Source: Peronospora farinosa
Lineage: Eukaryota; Oomycota; Peronosporomycetes; Peronosporales; Peronosporaceae
Length of the DNA: 64,000 nt
Direction: 5' to 3'
NCBI GenBank assembly: GCA_947646735.1
Contig: CANTFK010000380.1
Span: forward strand, 1-64,000
The translations under genes and the position numbers were made by a program. The notes beneath the pieces are model-generated. The model was not told the DNA's origin. It ran no database searches and saw only the letters and a program-made list of their open reading frames with translations. Positions 1 through 11,433 of the stretch are shown piece by piece. Each line of letters opens with the position of its first letter. Positions within the stretch are counted from its first letter, which is position 1.

Positions 1-690
1 AACCACCTGACCTTTACGTTGCTCCCGGACCTTGAGGTGAGGGAGGCCGCTTCCGATAGCGGGTCTTGGGGGGGGGGGGTGTTGCTACTCGAACGAGCTC
101 ACAGGCCAAATATATCCTGGAGCTCTATTCGCACTTGAACTTCGCTACACAACTGTCTTCGACGGGGGGCCAAAATATATCCCTTCCCGGAACAGTGAGT
201 AACTTAGAATAAGTCCTTCTTGGGTGACGGAGTCGTGCCACGTAGATCGCAAATTGAGTAGTATTTAATATAGTCCTATCCTTTTACCTCCTTTACTCTA
301 TCCTTGCCTGAAGCTCTAATTCCTTGTGTCGACTAGTCTGATCCTTGTATTAACTGGTACGGAGTGGCTGAACCCCAAGGGGCCGAGGTAGACCGAAGAG
401 GGGCCCAGGTCTACCAACGAGGGACCCAGGTCTACCGATGAGGGACCCAGGTCGACCGATGAGGGACCGGGTCGACCTATGAGGGACCCGGGTCTACCAG
501 CGAGGGGCCAGGTCGATCAATAAAGGGCCACGACCAACTCCCTTTGGTACCGGTTATCCGGTACCCTGATACTGATTTTCTTCGGTGGATCCTGCGGATT
601 GTTCTCCACCAACGGTCGCCTTTCATCGAGGCCTCTGTCTCTCTGGTCTCCTGTCCCTGACTCACGGTCTATACTCCAAATCCAACTGGA
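1..690 (-). repeat. Partial LTR of a Ty3/gypsy element (family B)
   Basis: Positions 1 to about 360 match the reverse complement of about 49741-50085 at high identity, including the run around GGGGGGCCAAAATATATCCC. Related sequence also lies at 44287-45060 next to a minus-strand gag, which sets the element's orientation as minus here. The repeat is cut by the left window edge. Its right edge near 690 is approximate; beyond it lies pol sequence of a different family. No gene is seen. Confidence 0.65.
375..535. repeat. Minisatellite inside LTR, about 21-22 bp unit
   Basis: About six to seven imperfect copies of a unit resembling GAGGGACCCAGGTCTACCGA stand in tandem. The reverse-oriented LTR copy near 49670-49720 has only about two units, so unit number differs between copies of the same LTR. 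Confidence 0.75.
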
Positions 691-731
691 TTATGGGGCC
701 CCCACATCGCAAAAACAGCACTCACCACAAG

Positions 732-2100
732 CAAAGCTTGATGCAATCGCCAGTATTGGCGATTGCCGATCAAGACAGACCATTTCATGTGGTCTGTGAC
801 GCCAGTGATTTTGCAATCGGCTGCGCACTGATGCAATATGATACAGACGGCCGAGCATGTCGTCTGTTATCAATCGCGTCAGCTGCAACCGGCTGAGCGC
901 AATTACCCGGTGCATGACAAGGAACTCCTTGCCATGAAGTATGCACTGGCTAAGTTTCGCGTCTATCTCTTATGAGATAGACCGTTCTTTGTGTATACAG
1001 ATCGTGCATCAATACGCACGGCTGTAAATAGTCCACACCTCTCGCAACGAATGGCGAGATGGTTGTCATTCTTCGCGGAGTACAACTTCTCCGTGGAGTA
1101 TAAGCCGGGACGACTTAACGTCGTCGCCGATGCCCTCTCACGTCGGCCTGACCTAGAGCCGACTGTGCAATCCGACAGTGATGTGAACACCACTGTCGCC
1201 ACGCTGAGTACCAGCGTCTTGTCGTCGAGTTTACTCGACGACATTAGAATGGCATGCGCACAAGATAATGATCTTGTACGCCTGATGGAGTACCTCAAGG
1301 ACCCATCCACGCAAGCTAAGAAGCGCTTACCTGCCATGTATCGATCTTCTCTCAATCGATACACCCAGCGGGACGGCTTACTGTACTACACAGCCGTCAA
1401 CAACGACACGCCTCGTGTCGTTGTACCGCCACAACATGATATCAGGTTACGGATCATGTTTGAATGTCACGATGCACCAGTAAGTGGGCATCGCGGCCGT
1501 GAGAAGGCTTACCTCATGGTCAGTCGCGACTTTACTGGCCACGTCAGTCAAAATCTAAGTTCGTGCGCAAGTACGTGCGTGCTTGCGAGGTGTATCAACG
1601 AGTGAAGCCTAGTCCTCACTCCGTGCACCTTGCAGCTTCTGCCTGTTCCGGCAGAGTGCTGGGAGTCCGGGACATTTTAGGTCAGCGTACTCGATGGCTC
1701 TCATGTATCTCCCGCCGGCAAATATCCCAACTAGCGAACACTGTAATGTTTCTCGACATGGTTCTTCGTGGGCGCCGAGTCATTACTCGGCGCCTGAGGC
1801 TTGTGGTCCTCGTGATCGACAATTCGGTTGACGATACAGAGTCACGCACCCGATGCATCATTAAGGGAGGAGGCGCATCACGACGGAAGACCTCTGGCGA
1901 TGAGCGCCGATTCTCGCAATCGGGAGCCTGTACAGTCAAATGATGAGCTGAGCCTGCTTCGCACTAAAGCCGAGGAATCGAAGAATGCCCTACTGATGCT
2001 CGCGAGATGTCTGATAGAGCTCAAGATCGTGCGGATGCTGCGACTGACGCTGATGAGCGGACTCGACGTGAGCAGCTGGTAGACTGCGTTCGGAGGACCC
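732..2100 (+). pseudogene. Ty3/gypsy pol remnant (RT end, RNase H, integrase zinc domain), family A
   Basis: The fragment begins abruptly at a sequence shared with 39948 onward. It encodes, in shifting frames, the RNase H region (QDRPFHVVCDASDFAIGCAL, then YTDRASIRTAV), the linker VEYKPGRLNVVADALSRRPD, and an H2C2 integrase zinc region with HDAPVSGHRGREKAY. A frameshift lies near 850-900 relative to the copy at 40060. After about 1640 the integrase core is rearranged and coding similarity fades. It is a dead fragment. Its DNA is rich in short perfect inverted repeats (for example 961-982, 1221-1242, 1401-1423, 1771-1794). Confidence 0.8.
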
Positions 2101-2140
2101 CAGCAGATCGAGTCTGCACGCGTTCGGGCAGGACTTGGTC

Positions 2141-3805
2141 TTAGTCGTCGTCAACGTCGTCGTCAAGGGATGTCAGATTTCGAGCCGGCACAGAAGAGCG
2201 GGGAAGATTCGAAGGGAGATCCGCCGGCAGGTAAGCCTTGAGGCGCCCGACGTAGAACGTCGGGTGCAAACGCATAGATGTAGGTATGTCTAGCGTGTAA
2301 GCGTCACCATGCACCTTAACAACCCGAAGTGGGCTAATATATCTTGGCGCTAACTTATTAGCGCCCAAATTCGTCACTGAGGTGTTTGTTAATCCATTTG
2401 TTGATAAAAAGACTCTGTCACCTTCTCGAAATATAAACATATTATTTCGTCCTCTTCTGTCTGCATTCTCCTTTTGCTTATCGACTGCAACTTGTAATGC
2501 ATCACGCACAAAACGCGTGATTTCTGTCGTAATAGCAGAAATTCGGTTGCTGCAGCCGAACTACAGGCGACGTATTCTATTTTGAGGCAAAATTAGCAAC
2601 GGGAGACGCGATGGAAAGCATCGCGTCAGGAGTCGATATGCCGTTGGCCACAAAACTACCAGCATTAGTTGCATCGTAAGCAACCTTATTCGCATCGCAA
2701 TCAATCATCAATAGTTTCGTCGCAATTCCATCCGTAGATACTCCCCCACCAAGCTTGGAGACTGGGTGCTCTGAAGCTGAGAGAGTAAGTAGCGCCTGAA
2801 CGCGAGGATGCCTCGCGTTGTTAACGAAAAAGGGCGTCAACCCGGTTGACGCATGGACAGCATTGTTGATTGCAAACTCTACAAGTGGAAGAAATGAGCT
2901 CCATGACGAGAACGTGTTGCATAACTGCGCAAAATTTTCGAGCACTCTGTTCACACGCTTCGTTTGCCCATCCGTCTCTTGATGGGCCTCCGTAGACATA
3001 AGCAACCGCGTGCCTAATAGCTAGGATAATTCGGCCCAGAAAGCCGAAGTGAAACGCGGGTCACGGTCCAAAACAATAGATTCTGGCAAGCCGTGATGCC
3101 TAAAGATAAGTTCAATGAAGATCTTCGCTGTCGTCTCCGCCGTAATGTTGGTAGAGACCGGAGCAAAATGCACCATTTTGCTGAATCGATTCACTAGAAC
3201 CATATACGTCCGTGTGTTTCTGTTTGAAAGTCCAATGATAAAGTCCATGCTGACAGAGCGCCAGGCTTCCGTAGCAATTGGAAGCGGACACAATATGGCT
3301 TGTGAAGACGGCACGAGCTTCGCACGATGACAGGTTTCACAGGAGCCACCCATTGCTGGATGTAATTTTTGATTCGCGGCCAGAAAAATACGCGAGAAAT
3401 AGCCGCAAACGTCTGTTCGCGACCCAGGTGTCCGCCAGCTGGGCTGTCTTAAAACTCATGAAACAATCGGGCTCGAAGGTCGTCATCAGCAGGGATGACG
3501 ACACGCGGTGAATCAAAGACGTCCATTGTGTAAGTCAGCAACAGGCCGTCAAGCGCGTAACGCTTCATGTTATCGCGTGTTGGTTTCGTCAACTTTGCGA
3601 GTAAAGTTTCGCTCGGGTACCTGAAATAATAGATGATTCCTGCATAGAAGGTATCATTCGCGTAGGATTCAGCGATCTGAGTTCGGATCGACAGCACGGG
3701 GGTCGAAATTATCACTTTGAGCCCCAGTTCAATACAACACGCACATATATCTTCGTCGTCATCAACATTCTTGATGACCCATGTAGCACCGAGGATCGTA
3801 ATCAA
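2141..3805 (-). pseudogene. Ty3/gypsy integrase and C-terminal pol remnant
   Basis: Read from right to left, the minus strand gives an integrase zinc region end and catalytic core (GGSCETCHRAK, SVSMDFIIGLSNRNTRTYMV, FRHHGLPESIVLDRDPRFTS), then HQETDGQTKRVNRVLENFAQ, and a GPY/F-type C-terminal domain (LAPRYISPLRVVKVHGDAYT) ending in an Asp-rich tail. The reading frame is broken several times, and a piece after the core is missing or scrambled. Like the plus-strand copies it contains many short perfect inverted repeats. It is not functional. Confidence 0.8.
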
Positions 3806-3834
3806 GACGACGAGAAAGCGCTTCAGCTAGAATG

Positions 3835-5350
3835 TTATTCTTGCCAGGATTGTAATGAACACAACATTATACTCGGCAAAAAATGACAACAGCCACAGTG
3901 CCATACGCTGGGACAAGTGAGGACAAGTGATGGCGGTACGCAATGATGCGTGATCTGTGTAAATATATAAAACATCTTTTCGCAGATCAAATATACTCTA
4001 AGCTTGTTTAGCGCGTAGCGCATAGTTAAAATTTTAATGTAGTGTACGAGACTTGGCTCGAAAGATCAGCCACCTCCTTCTTCAGCGCAGCGATCTCCGC
4101 TTGCGACTGAACAACAACAGGATAGGCAGACGCGAATAGTTGGGCGTAATCGCCGCTCTTATAGGGCGCCACCTGTGTTGGTAGATGAGGGTGAGAACAA
4201 ACGCATCCTTGCTGAAAGGTTGTTGGTCCGTCGCCATGTGAAGCAAAAAGCTTCAGATCCTTGTCCAGTGAAAGGGATACCCGAAAAGCTTCGACTCTTG
4301 GAAACCGATCGACGCGTTGCGTATCGACGTGCCTGGGCTGGTGGCTGCTTACGAGCAGAAGCACCAGCTGGCGTCTTTCTGCTAGGTCCGGATGGAATAG
4401 CAGGGGCAGCGTAGCGAGAAGAAGTTGGGGGTATGTAATTAACCAATATCTCCCTTGCACGCATCATATCGAAGCTGATTCGTTGCGACCGCTGTTTCAC
4501 TGCATCTGCATGCAGTGTAAGACGGCGCAGGAACTCTGCCTCGTATTCTTCAGTTGTTCATATGAACAAAACACGATGGGGATAGGGAAAGCACGACCTC
4601 GTGCTTTGTCCTGCCTTTTCCACGATGAAAAGACGCTAAAAAATTTATTTGCGTCAATAGTGGCACGCTTTAACAGCGCCGCACTATTTACACGCCAGCG
4701 TGGCCATTCGCATTGCGGCGGCATAGCTGGCAACCCATCACTCACGTAGCCGCCCTCGCGACGGCGTGCTAGTGAGGTCGACTGTGAAGTCAAAGGAACT
4801 TTTTGCTCACCCTCGCCTGAGTCTGACTCTCCGTTATGGATTGTCAAGAGAGTTGACAGATGCGTTCGATTGAGAATCGCCGACTTGCTGTTGAGTCGCG
4901 GCTGTTTCTTTTGAAGCAGCGTGCTCAGTTGTGGTCACTGCGCTCGTTGGCACAGACGACGAGGCATGACCCTCGCTGTCATGAAGCATGGAGATTTGTT
5001 CCCATCAAATAAGACACCAACCATCTTCCTGATGGTTGGTGTCTTATTTGATGGGAACAAATATACCATCAGAGCACTGTGCTCATCACCACTTTGGGGT
5101 GATGGTAATGGAGTACTCTCATTGTAGTCAACAATGACAGACAAGTCTTCATCCGCACCACAATGGGATGATTAGTGTAATCTACTAACAAGCTGACATT
5201 AAATGCCGGCGTTGTTACTGAGACACTTGGCGACGGCTGCGAGTTATCGCGGTGCGTGCGCTTTGTGTTGGTCTGCATGGGCTCCTTTGCAGGCGACCCA
5301 CCAGCCTTAACACGTATCGGTGGCATCTTCTTGCTTTCGATGTTTAACAA
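3835..5350 (-). pseudogene. Degraded retroelement-like sequence, minus strand
   Basis: The left end (3835-4023) still reads as a broken RNase H segment (RYALNKLRVYLICEKMFYIF) continuing the pol remnant to its left. Further right, discontinuous minus-strand frames reach about 5350 and include a Lys/Ser/Pro-rich opening (MPPIRVKAGGSPAKEPMQ) and a terminal coiled-coil-like stretch (QAEIAALKKEVADLSSQV). The position upstream of pol on the same strand would fit a gag, but no zinc knuckle or capsid signature is visible, so the middle part is assigned to a retroelement only by context. Confidence 0.4.
4994..5062. repeat. Perfect 32-bp inverted repeat with 5-nt loop
   Basis: Left arm 4994-5025 and right arm 5031-5062 are exact reverse complements, separated by TTCCT. 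Either strand could fold into a 32-bp hairpin. The flanking sequence is decayed, yet the arms show no mismatch. Confidence 0.95.
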
Positions 5351-5370
5351 AAATGTAAAAATCGTCTTAA

Positions 5371-5382
5371 AGAGGGGGATGG
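5371..5382 (+). other. Polypurine tract before LTR
   Basis: AGAGGGGGATGG lies directly before TGTAACGG, the start of the family A LTR. A purine run abutting an LTR is the usual plus-strand priming site of LTR retrotransposons, so this LTR would be a 3' LTR of a plus-strand element. Confidence 0.5.
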
Positions 5383-6000
5383 TGTAACGGGCTATAAGTT
5401 ACACGGGTCGTTAAGTATCGAATACTTAACGGGCAGGCCTAAAAGGGTACGAGGTACCTTAGGCCTGCACCTTTAATGTGGAACATCAATGTGAGCCACC
5501 ATCGTGAATGTGATATCCATGGATGGATTCACATTTGAAGAGGATGACGTCAGTTGGGACTGTGCGTCATGGTTATTCTTCAGACAGACGTCACCTGCGA
5601 GCTTAGATATATTTTAAGCTCGCACGTAGGGATACGATTCTAAAAAGACGCGTATTCAATCTTTGCATAATTAACCAATCAGCAGTTAATCTTATATCTA
5701 GTTTAAAATCTATTATAAAATATGTCAGTCAGTCTTGAATCTACTACTTACCGTCCACTGCGCACGAGAAGCTTTATAAGCTTCTGCGTGACGTAAGTAA
5801 GACCTTTGTTGGTTGTTCGTTGCGCGGATCGCTCTAAGCGGGCGGCAACAAATTGGCTCGGCGATTCAAGCGGACGACCAACGCAACCACCACCACACGC
5901 GGAGGTAAGACGGTATAACCGCTCTCTCGCGCTGCTTGAAGTTGTGCCCGCGTATAACATGGCAGCTTCTTTACGAAGTGCCCGTCTACACAAAGTAGCT
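5383..6000 (+). repeat. Family A LTR, copy 1 (probable 3' LTR)
   Basis: It starts TGTAACGGG and aligns with 35543 onward: shared blocks include GTGATATCCATGGAT, GGGACT..GCGTCAT, GAGCTCGCAC..AGGGAT, GAAGCT..AGCTTCTGC and the CCACCACC..CGGAG..TTAACCGCT block near the end. Divergence is considerable. It carries strong short hairpins at 5409-5431 and 5433-5468. The right end is approximate. Confidence 0.7.
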
Positions 6001-6318
6001 CTAAATTCCCATGTGCACCATCTGGCGTGTTCTGGCCGCCCGGAGCTTATTCCTCATCCGCTGTGTTGCCGTCATGTAGTAGTCCTCTGTATCCGCATAG
6101 GGCATCTAGAAGAATCCGAGCCACTGGATCATCATCTGTGCGTCGATCGCTGAAATGGGAGGAAGTTTTTCACTGTCGTCTTCTTCCACATTTGCATCGT
6201 CGAGATCCATGAGCAGGTGCTCCTGCATTACCTCGTCGAGGTACTTGGGGCTGTCAATTATGTACTGACACAAAGCAATGCGTCTCTCGTCTGTGCTGAA
6301 CACCGCGCTGGGGCATGT
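6001..6318 (-). pseudogene. Unrecognised coding remnant
   Basis: The minus strand has a protein-like frame (FSTDERRIALCQYIIDSPKY, then MQEHLLMDLDDANVEEDDSE and IDAQMMIQWLGFF), a single TAG, and then continues in the same frame (MPYADTEDYYMTATQRMRNK) to a stop at 6001. I do not recognise the family. The single in-frame stop and lack of a start suggest a broken gene or transposon open reading frame. Confidence 0.35.
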
Positions 6319-6620
6319 TTTGGATGTGATTGTGATTGTGCTTCTGTGTGTCAGTTGTGATTCGCGTGTTTGTGTGGTCGTGGTGTGGAACTGGCTTAAC
6401 TGATAGCCTCCGTTAGCTGATACAATCGTTTAAACCCATGGAAATCAGTTTAGACAGGTTCTACTGCCTATATAATTTGTGAGAAGATTGTGGATAAAAA
6501 AAGTGACCATTCCCGTCCAGTATTATCAATAGTAGTAATCATCTATACAGTCTAATTATTTATAGCCAATCATCAAGTATTATTTAGTCGATAGACTATA
6601 AGAACAGCCGCCCAAGTAGC

Positions 6621-7424
6621 ATGAGCACAACAGCCAAGGACCTGCCCCGGGGTTGGAAGGAAGTGCAGAGTAAAAGTCGTCCTGATAAAGTGTACTTTCT
6701 TCACGTCAAGAGTGGTGAAAAAACCTGGAAGCTCTCGCATGTTCACTCGAAGGAGCGCGAGTTCCGACACCGTCACGCTGACAGAAAAAAAACTCGTCCA
6801 AGTGACGACTCTTTTGGTCTTGAAAGTGTTCAGGTGCGTTTAATTGGGTCAATACAATAGGGAGATCACCAATGTATGTATAATTATGATGAAGTGAGGA
6901 TAATATTAACGCAATGTGACTTTGCAGGCACTGCATATTCTCGTGAAGCACTCAGGATCTAGGAGACCATCGTCTTGGCGACAGGAGACCATCACCCGCA
7001 GCAAAGCGGTTGCAGAGACCAAGGCAGGGGGTATTCGTGACAAGTTACTGGCATGTGTAGAGGCTAATATGGAAGTAAGCTGACTGGACATGGGCAGGAT
7101 TCTTTTTTGTTTGGTTGTTTGCTGATGCCAATTTTGACCCATTTGCAGAAACCATCTGAGGCATTACGTGAGCTTTTTGAAGAAATTGCCAAAGAAGAGA
7201 GTGATTGTAGCAGGTGAGATTTATTGTAGTTCGTGTCAATGATGAAGATTGTAGAACTGAAGTGTTTACTATGCAGTGCAAAACGTGGGGGCGACCTGGG
7301 ACCGTTCACGCGCGGAAAGATGACTCCTTCTTTTGAAAAGGCTGCGTTTGGTCTCAAAATTGGCGAGTTAAGTGACTTGGTGGAGAGCGACAGTGGTATT
7401 CATATCATTCTTCGCATTGCATAG
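6621..7424 (+). CDS. PIN1: Pin1-type peptidyl-prolyl cis-trans isomerase (WW plus parvulin)
   Basis: Four exons, 6621-6833, 6928-7074, 7149-7213 and 7277-7424, join in frame to a 190-residue protein; all three introns are GT-AG and 63-94 bp. Residues about 7-41 form a WW-like domain and 72-190 a parvulin domain. The parvulin part keeps the phosphate-binding loop ([13 protein letters not shown]), the catalytic-cysteine region ([15 protein letters not shown]) and the C-terminal SGIHIILR. Family members isomerise phospho-Ser/Thr-Pro bonds in cell-cycle and transcription regulators. The WW domain is unusual: the second Trp is followed by KLS where the canonical WxxP proline should be, so ligand binding may be altered. 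The neighbour NOC4 is convergent, 270 bp away. Confidence 0.93.
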
Positions 7425-7693
7425 CTAAATTCTCAAGCGGGACAGACGCAGATGTGGATAAAGTAAGAATGACTGAGATGCTGTCTCCTATCTGCACTGC
7501 CTCAGCCACGTTTTGTCTATATTTAGTCTATCATATTACACCAATTCAGTTGTAAAGCATAATTGCAATCAGTGCGGAACTCCACTCGATTTGAGCTTTG
7601 TTCATGACCGAGCAGCCAGCTCGATGTACACTTAGTGCATTATTCTGCTACATCTAAAGGAATGAATATATTATCTGCAAAGCCAAGAAAACT

Positions 7694-9541
7694 CTAAAGC
7701 TCGAATACTTGGGCAAAAACGCTGCCCTCTTCCCTGAAGAGTCCTTCGCAGGTCTGGAATGCTAGCGGGACCTTACCCTTCTCCTTACGCTTCAGCTGCT
7801 CGTCGAAAAGGCTCTTGTAAGTGATCGCCGTGTTCGTATCGATATCAACGAATTGATGACGCAACTTTTCCTCAAACATTCGTGCCTTCAATGCAACATC
7901 AGCGTTGTAGTGGTACTTCATCGTGTACAACTCCCAGATCGAAGTCTGCAAAGCATTGCACTTGACAGGGTCAAGCTCGTCGCTCACGAATGGATCGTGG
8001 CCGTCCTTCAGCATCATTTCCTTCTTTTCGTTGGACAACGCCTTAGCTGCAGCATCAACAGCAGTACCGCTTGATAGCTCTTCTCGGCGCTTAGCGGCTT
8101 TTTCTGCTGCGGTTTGAGCACCAGTACGGTGGATGAGCTGCACACATTCCTTGTGGCGCAAAATCAAATTGTAAACAATCGGGATGATAAACAAAATAGC
8201 TCCCGGCTCAGCCGTCAGCGCACTGCGCGACAAGCGCTTGGCGAAAGCCGCGACAGTGTAAGCCGGCAAGTGTGTAGACGAGAGGAAGAGGTTCAGCAGA
8301 CCAAAGAAGCGGTCACGCTGCTTGGCTGCATACAATGATGGATCGTCCAGCAGTGCGTACAGCTTGTTGTAGAAATCAGGCGAGTCGAAGTTATAGTCCT
8401 GAATGAGGATGAACAGACTGTTGAGCGCCAAAAGACTCGTTACGCCACCAATGCTGTACGAGTCGGTTATGAAATCTGCAAGCAGTAGCGGATTCAAAAG
8501 ATGCGGCATGATCTCTTCCGGCATTTGCATCAACACTTTCTTGTACGCAGTCTGCGGCAGTTTATGACGTAGCACAGCTATCCATGCCAGACTGAATGCA
8601 TATTGGTGCTGTTTCACACTACGCAGGCCTCTATTCTCTTTTGTCTTCTTCGCCTTCGAGTCCGGTTCAGCCTTTCGCTTTGCCCCAGCAGTAGGAAGCG
8701 CTTCTTCGTCCTCTCCGTCGCTTGTATCATCATCACTCACGAGTTCCTGCTCTGGCAAATCGGTATCCTTCAGATCAACAAGAAACGACATAATGTCTTC
8801 TACATCATACGGCATCTGCACCATTTCTAACAGTTTCAGTGCATTTTTCACCAGCGTCAAGTCCTCGGCCTCATCCTTCTCGACTTTCAAGTGCGCACTG
8901 TCTAAAATCTGCGCCAAGTTCTTCAGCTGCTCACACCAATAGTATTTAGTAACCAATCTCATATCTCACATCCCAGCATGAACTCAAAATGACAGGCATA
9001 CCATATAGTACTGAACATCCATGTAAGCTCCAACGTATTCACCCTTAAAAACACTCGCCAATTCTCCCTTGAGCTTCTTTGTCATTGCCAATTCCTGCAC
9101 TACCCGCGTAAACGTTTCATTACCAAAAGCAGGTGCGTTTCCTCCTCGAATTGTGTTCTCACAAGACACAAATTCCATCAACGTGCGCAGCGCTCCAACC
9201 CGTAAATTGTTGTCTGTTTGTGCATCCCCTAGCCACTGCAGCATCTCCTTTAGAAAATTAATGTAAATGTCCCAAAGCCAGCGATGAAACTTGTCAATAG
9301 CCTGTATCTCTCCTTCTTTCTTCTTCTTGGCTGTCTCCTGCTTCATTGCCTTGAGTTGCAAATCACCCTTTTCCAGGAAAAACAATAGTACTCGTCGCAT
9401 ACTTTGCATGGCTGCTTGGGCCACGGCCTTGTCTTTATGTTGCAATGCATTTACCACCTTCGGCAACGCATTAATCTGCTTGACATTCTCTTTGATCTTG
9501 GCCTCCAGCTGCTTAATCTCCGCTACACTTGACATGGTCAT
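7694..9541 (-). CDS. NOC4: Nucleolar complex protein 4 (NOC4, CBF/Mak21 family)
   Basis: Two exons, 9002-9541 and 7694-8926, separated by a 75-bp intron that starts GTATGC, has a branch-like TTACTAAAT and ends GAGCAG, give 590 residues. NOC4 works with NOP14 in small-subunit ribosome assembly in the nucleolus. The C-terminal half carries the CBF/NOC4-type helical region (FYNKLYALLDDPSLYAAKQR, LSSTHLPAYTVAAFAKRLSR, FIIPIVYNLILRHKECVQLI) and the late DPVKCNALQTSIWEL stretch. The middle holds an acidic and then basic low-complexity linker (SDDDTSDGEDEE, AKRKAEPDSKAKKTKE). Length fits the family (about 510-560). Start: the first ATG is at 9541, with a second in frame at 9535. It is divergent from the gene at 9732. 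Confidence 0.87.
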
Positions 9542-9731
9542 TACTCCTTTAGTTTGTATGAAGTGACTGGATGAGAGTTGTGGGAGCCAGTACACGATGA
9601 TTGGTCAAAAGAAGCTTGGATTATATCCAATCATTACCGATTACCTGGATATAATAGTAGTTTTTATTTTATCTGAAAAAAAGTCTTTGCCATACCAATT
9701 TTTCTACTATTAATTAGATTGTCTTATTTTC
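9542..9731. promoter_or_regulatory. Shared intergenic promoter region, NOC4 and Cys/His repeat gene
   Basis: Only 190 bp separate the two divergent start codons, so both promoters and 5' UTRs must lie here. The middle is AT-rich with A and T runs. I see no clear TATA box and cannot assign a precise start site. Confidence 0.5.
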
Positions 9732-11345
9732 ATGGAGCTCTCCGATGAGCGTGAGAATGACTATCTGCGCTTCCTGCGTGGTATGCGGCCAGATGATGCT
9801 AATATTCAGACTTGTATGCGCTAGTGCTAATCTACACGCTTTTCGTTATCGGCTAATTCATTAAATTGGTAGTTAGCGTGGAGGGATATTATCTAATAAT
9901 TCTTGTTGTTATTCTATTTTATCCTTTATTTAATACAGCGGACCAATCGTCCGAATTGGATTTTCGCACGTCATTCGTAGAATCTGATGAACTGCCCGAG
10001 ATTGACCATGATGGAGCTGAATTTGCCAGGATGTTGTTGGCTCAGGCTGAACAGGAACAGAAGGAATCGGAAACAGAGGAGGCTTCTATTGTAGTGACTG
10101 GGATGCTGCCATTATCTTCTGCACGTGTAGTAGTAGAGGATGATTACACCAGTCGAGATACCGAGATAATAACTTTAGCAGACGACATGGCCGTCCCGAT
10201 CGCGTCTAAGGACCGCTGCCGATACTACAACAAAGGACGTACGAGATGTAAACGAGCTGCTACAGGATTGGACGGACGTTGCACGATTCACAAGCTCAGT
10301 CAGTTTTGCAAACACCCTAAATGCAGCAAGTTTAACCAGGGAGTTGGCTATTGCATTAAGCACGGTGGTGGCAAAAAGTGCAAGCAGGATGGCTGCGATA
10401 AACAGGTTCAGGGATACGGCTTTTGCTCGGGTCATGGTGGAAAGCCTTTGTGTCCTATTGAAAGCTGTGAGAACAAGAGGATGGAAGGAGGGTGAGTAGA
10501 TTTGGGGTTAGAGAATATATGTGACTACTGTGCTGTTACGAAAAGGCTAATTATATTAACGCTTATGTGTCTTTCTTGATTGACACAGATATTGCAAAGC
10601 ACACGGCGGCGGTAGATTCTGTCAGCACGAAGGATGCAAGAAACGAGATATCGGTGGTGGCCGATGTATTTCGCACGGCGGTGGCAAGAAATGTCAGGCA
10701 AAGGATTGCACAAAAGTAGACCGAGGTGGTGGTTTTTGCAAGGCCCATGGCGGTGGTAAGAAATGCGAAGTTGATGACTGCAAGAATTGGGCACTTGGTG
10801 GGGGCATTTGCCTGAAGCATAAAGGCCCAGGCAAGCGTTGCAAAACGCTTGGATGCACGAAATACGACCTGGGAGGAGGGCACTGCATCGCCCATGGCGG
10901 TGGACGCAAGTGTATTGTGGAAGGCTGCGATAAGATTCGTCAGGTAAACAAACGCTGTCGTGGCCATGGCGGCAAGGTTTTGTGCAGCGTGCCCAATTGT
11001 GACCGTGCAGCGCAGAACCGCAAACTCTGCAAAGGTCATGGAGGGGGGAAACTATGTCAACACGAGGGGTGCACCAACAAGCAAAAAGGCAAAGGACTTT
11101 GTATTCGTCACGGAGGTGGTACGAAATGCAAAGAGAATAACTGCAGTGCAATAGACCGAGGTGGAGGCTATTGCAAGGGCCACGGTGGCGGGAAAAAGTG
11201 CTCGTTTGCGTACTGCAACAAGTGGGTCGTTGGCGGTGGTATTTGCGAGGATCACATGGAACTGGAGCTTTCCCATCAGCCCGAAGACATGTCTCGTATT
11301 GCAGCAAACTTATATTTAACCAGCGAGTCCGTCGCAACAATCTAA
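9732..11345 (+). CDS. Tandem Cys/His-repeat protein (WRKY19-like HGGG repeats)
   Basis: Three exons, 9732-9813, 9939-10491 and 10589-11345, join in frame to 463 residues. After an acidic N-terminal third (about 150 residues) come about 13 back-to-back modules of about 24 residues, pattern C-x4-C-x7-Gx-C-x2-HGGG (for example CQHEGCKKRDIGGGRCISH, CKENNCSAIDRGGGYCKGH). The regular three Cys and one His suggest a metal-binding knuckle in each module. Proteins with such arrays are numerous in oomycetes and often labelled WRKY transcription factor 19-like; no WRKY motif is present here, so that name is only by repeat similarity. Modules 1 and 13 are degenerate at the array ends. Function is unknown; nucleic-acid or protein binding is inference. 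No signal peptide or membrane span is evident. Confidence 0.85.
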
Positions 11346-11433
11346 ACAAGAGACAACGTAATCAATCCATCCTTTGTTTTCGGCCTCGTCTCGCATAATG
11401 TAGCCATGTATTTATTATATATTACTCGGTATC

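Noticed and set aside
8984..9595. NOC4 first exon read through to 8984 with extra N-terminal residues
   Set aside because: The 9595 start is GTG, and the 8984 end is intron read-through. A splice at 9002/8926 restores the conserved frame.
10525..11349. Long minus-strand frame with many His and Cys
   Set aside because: It is the antisense shadow of the Cys/His repeat gene; the plus strand has consistent splicing and module structure.
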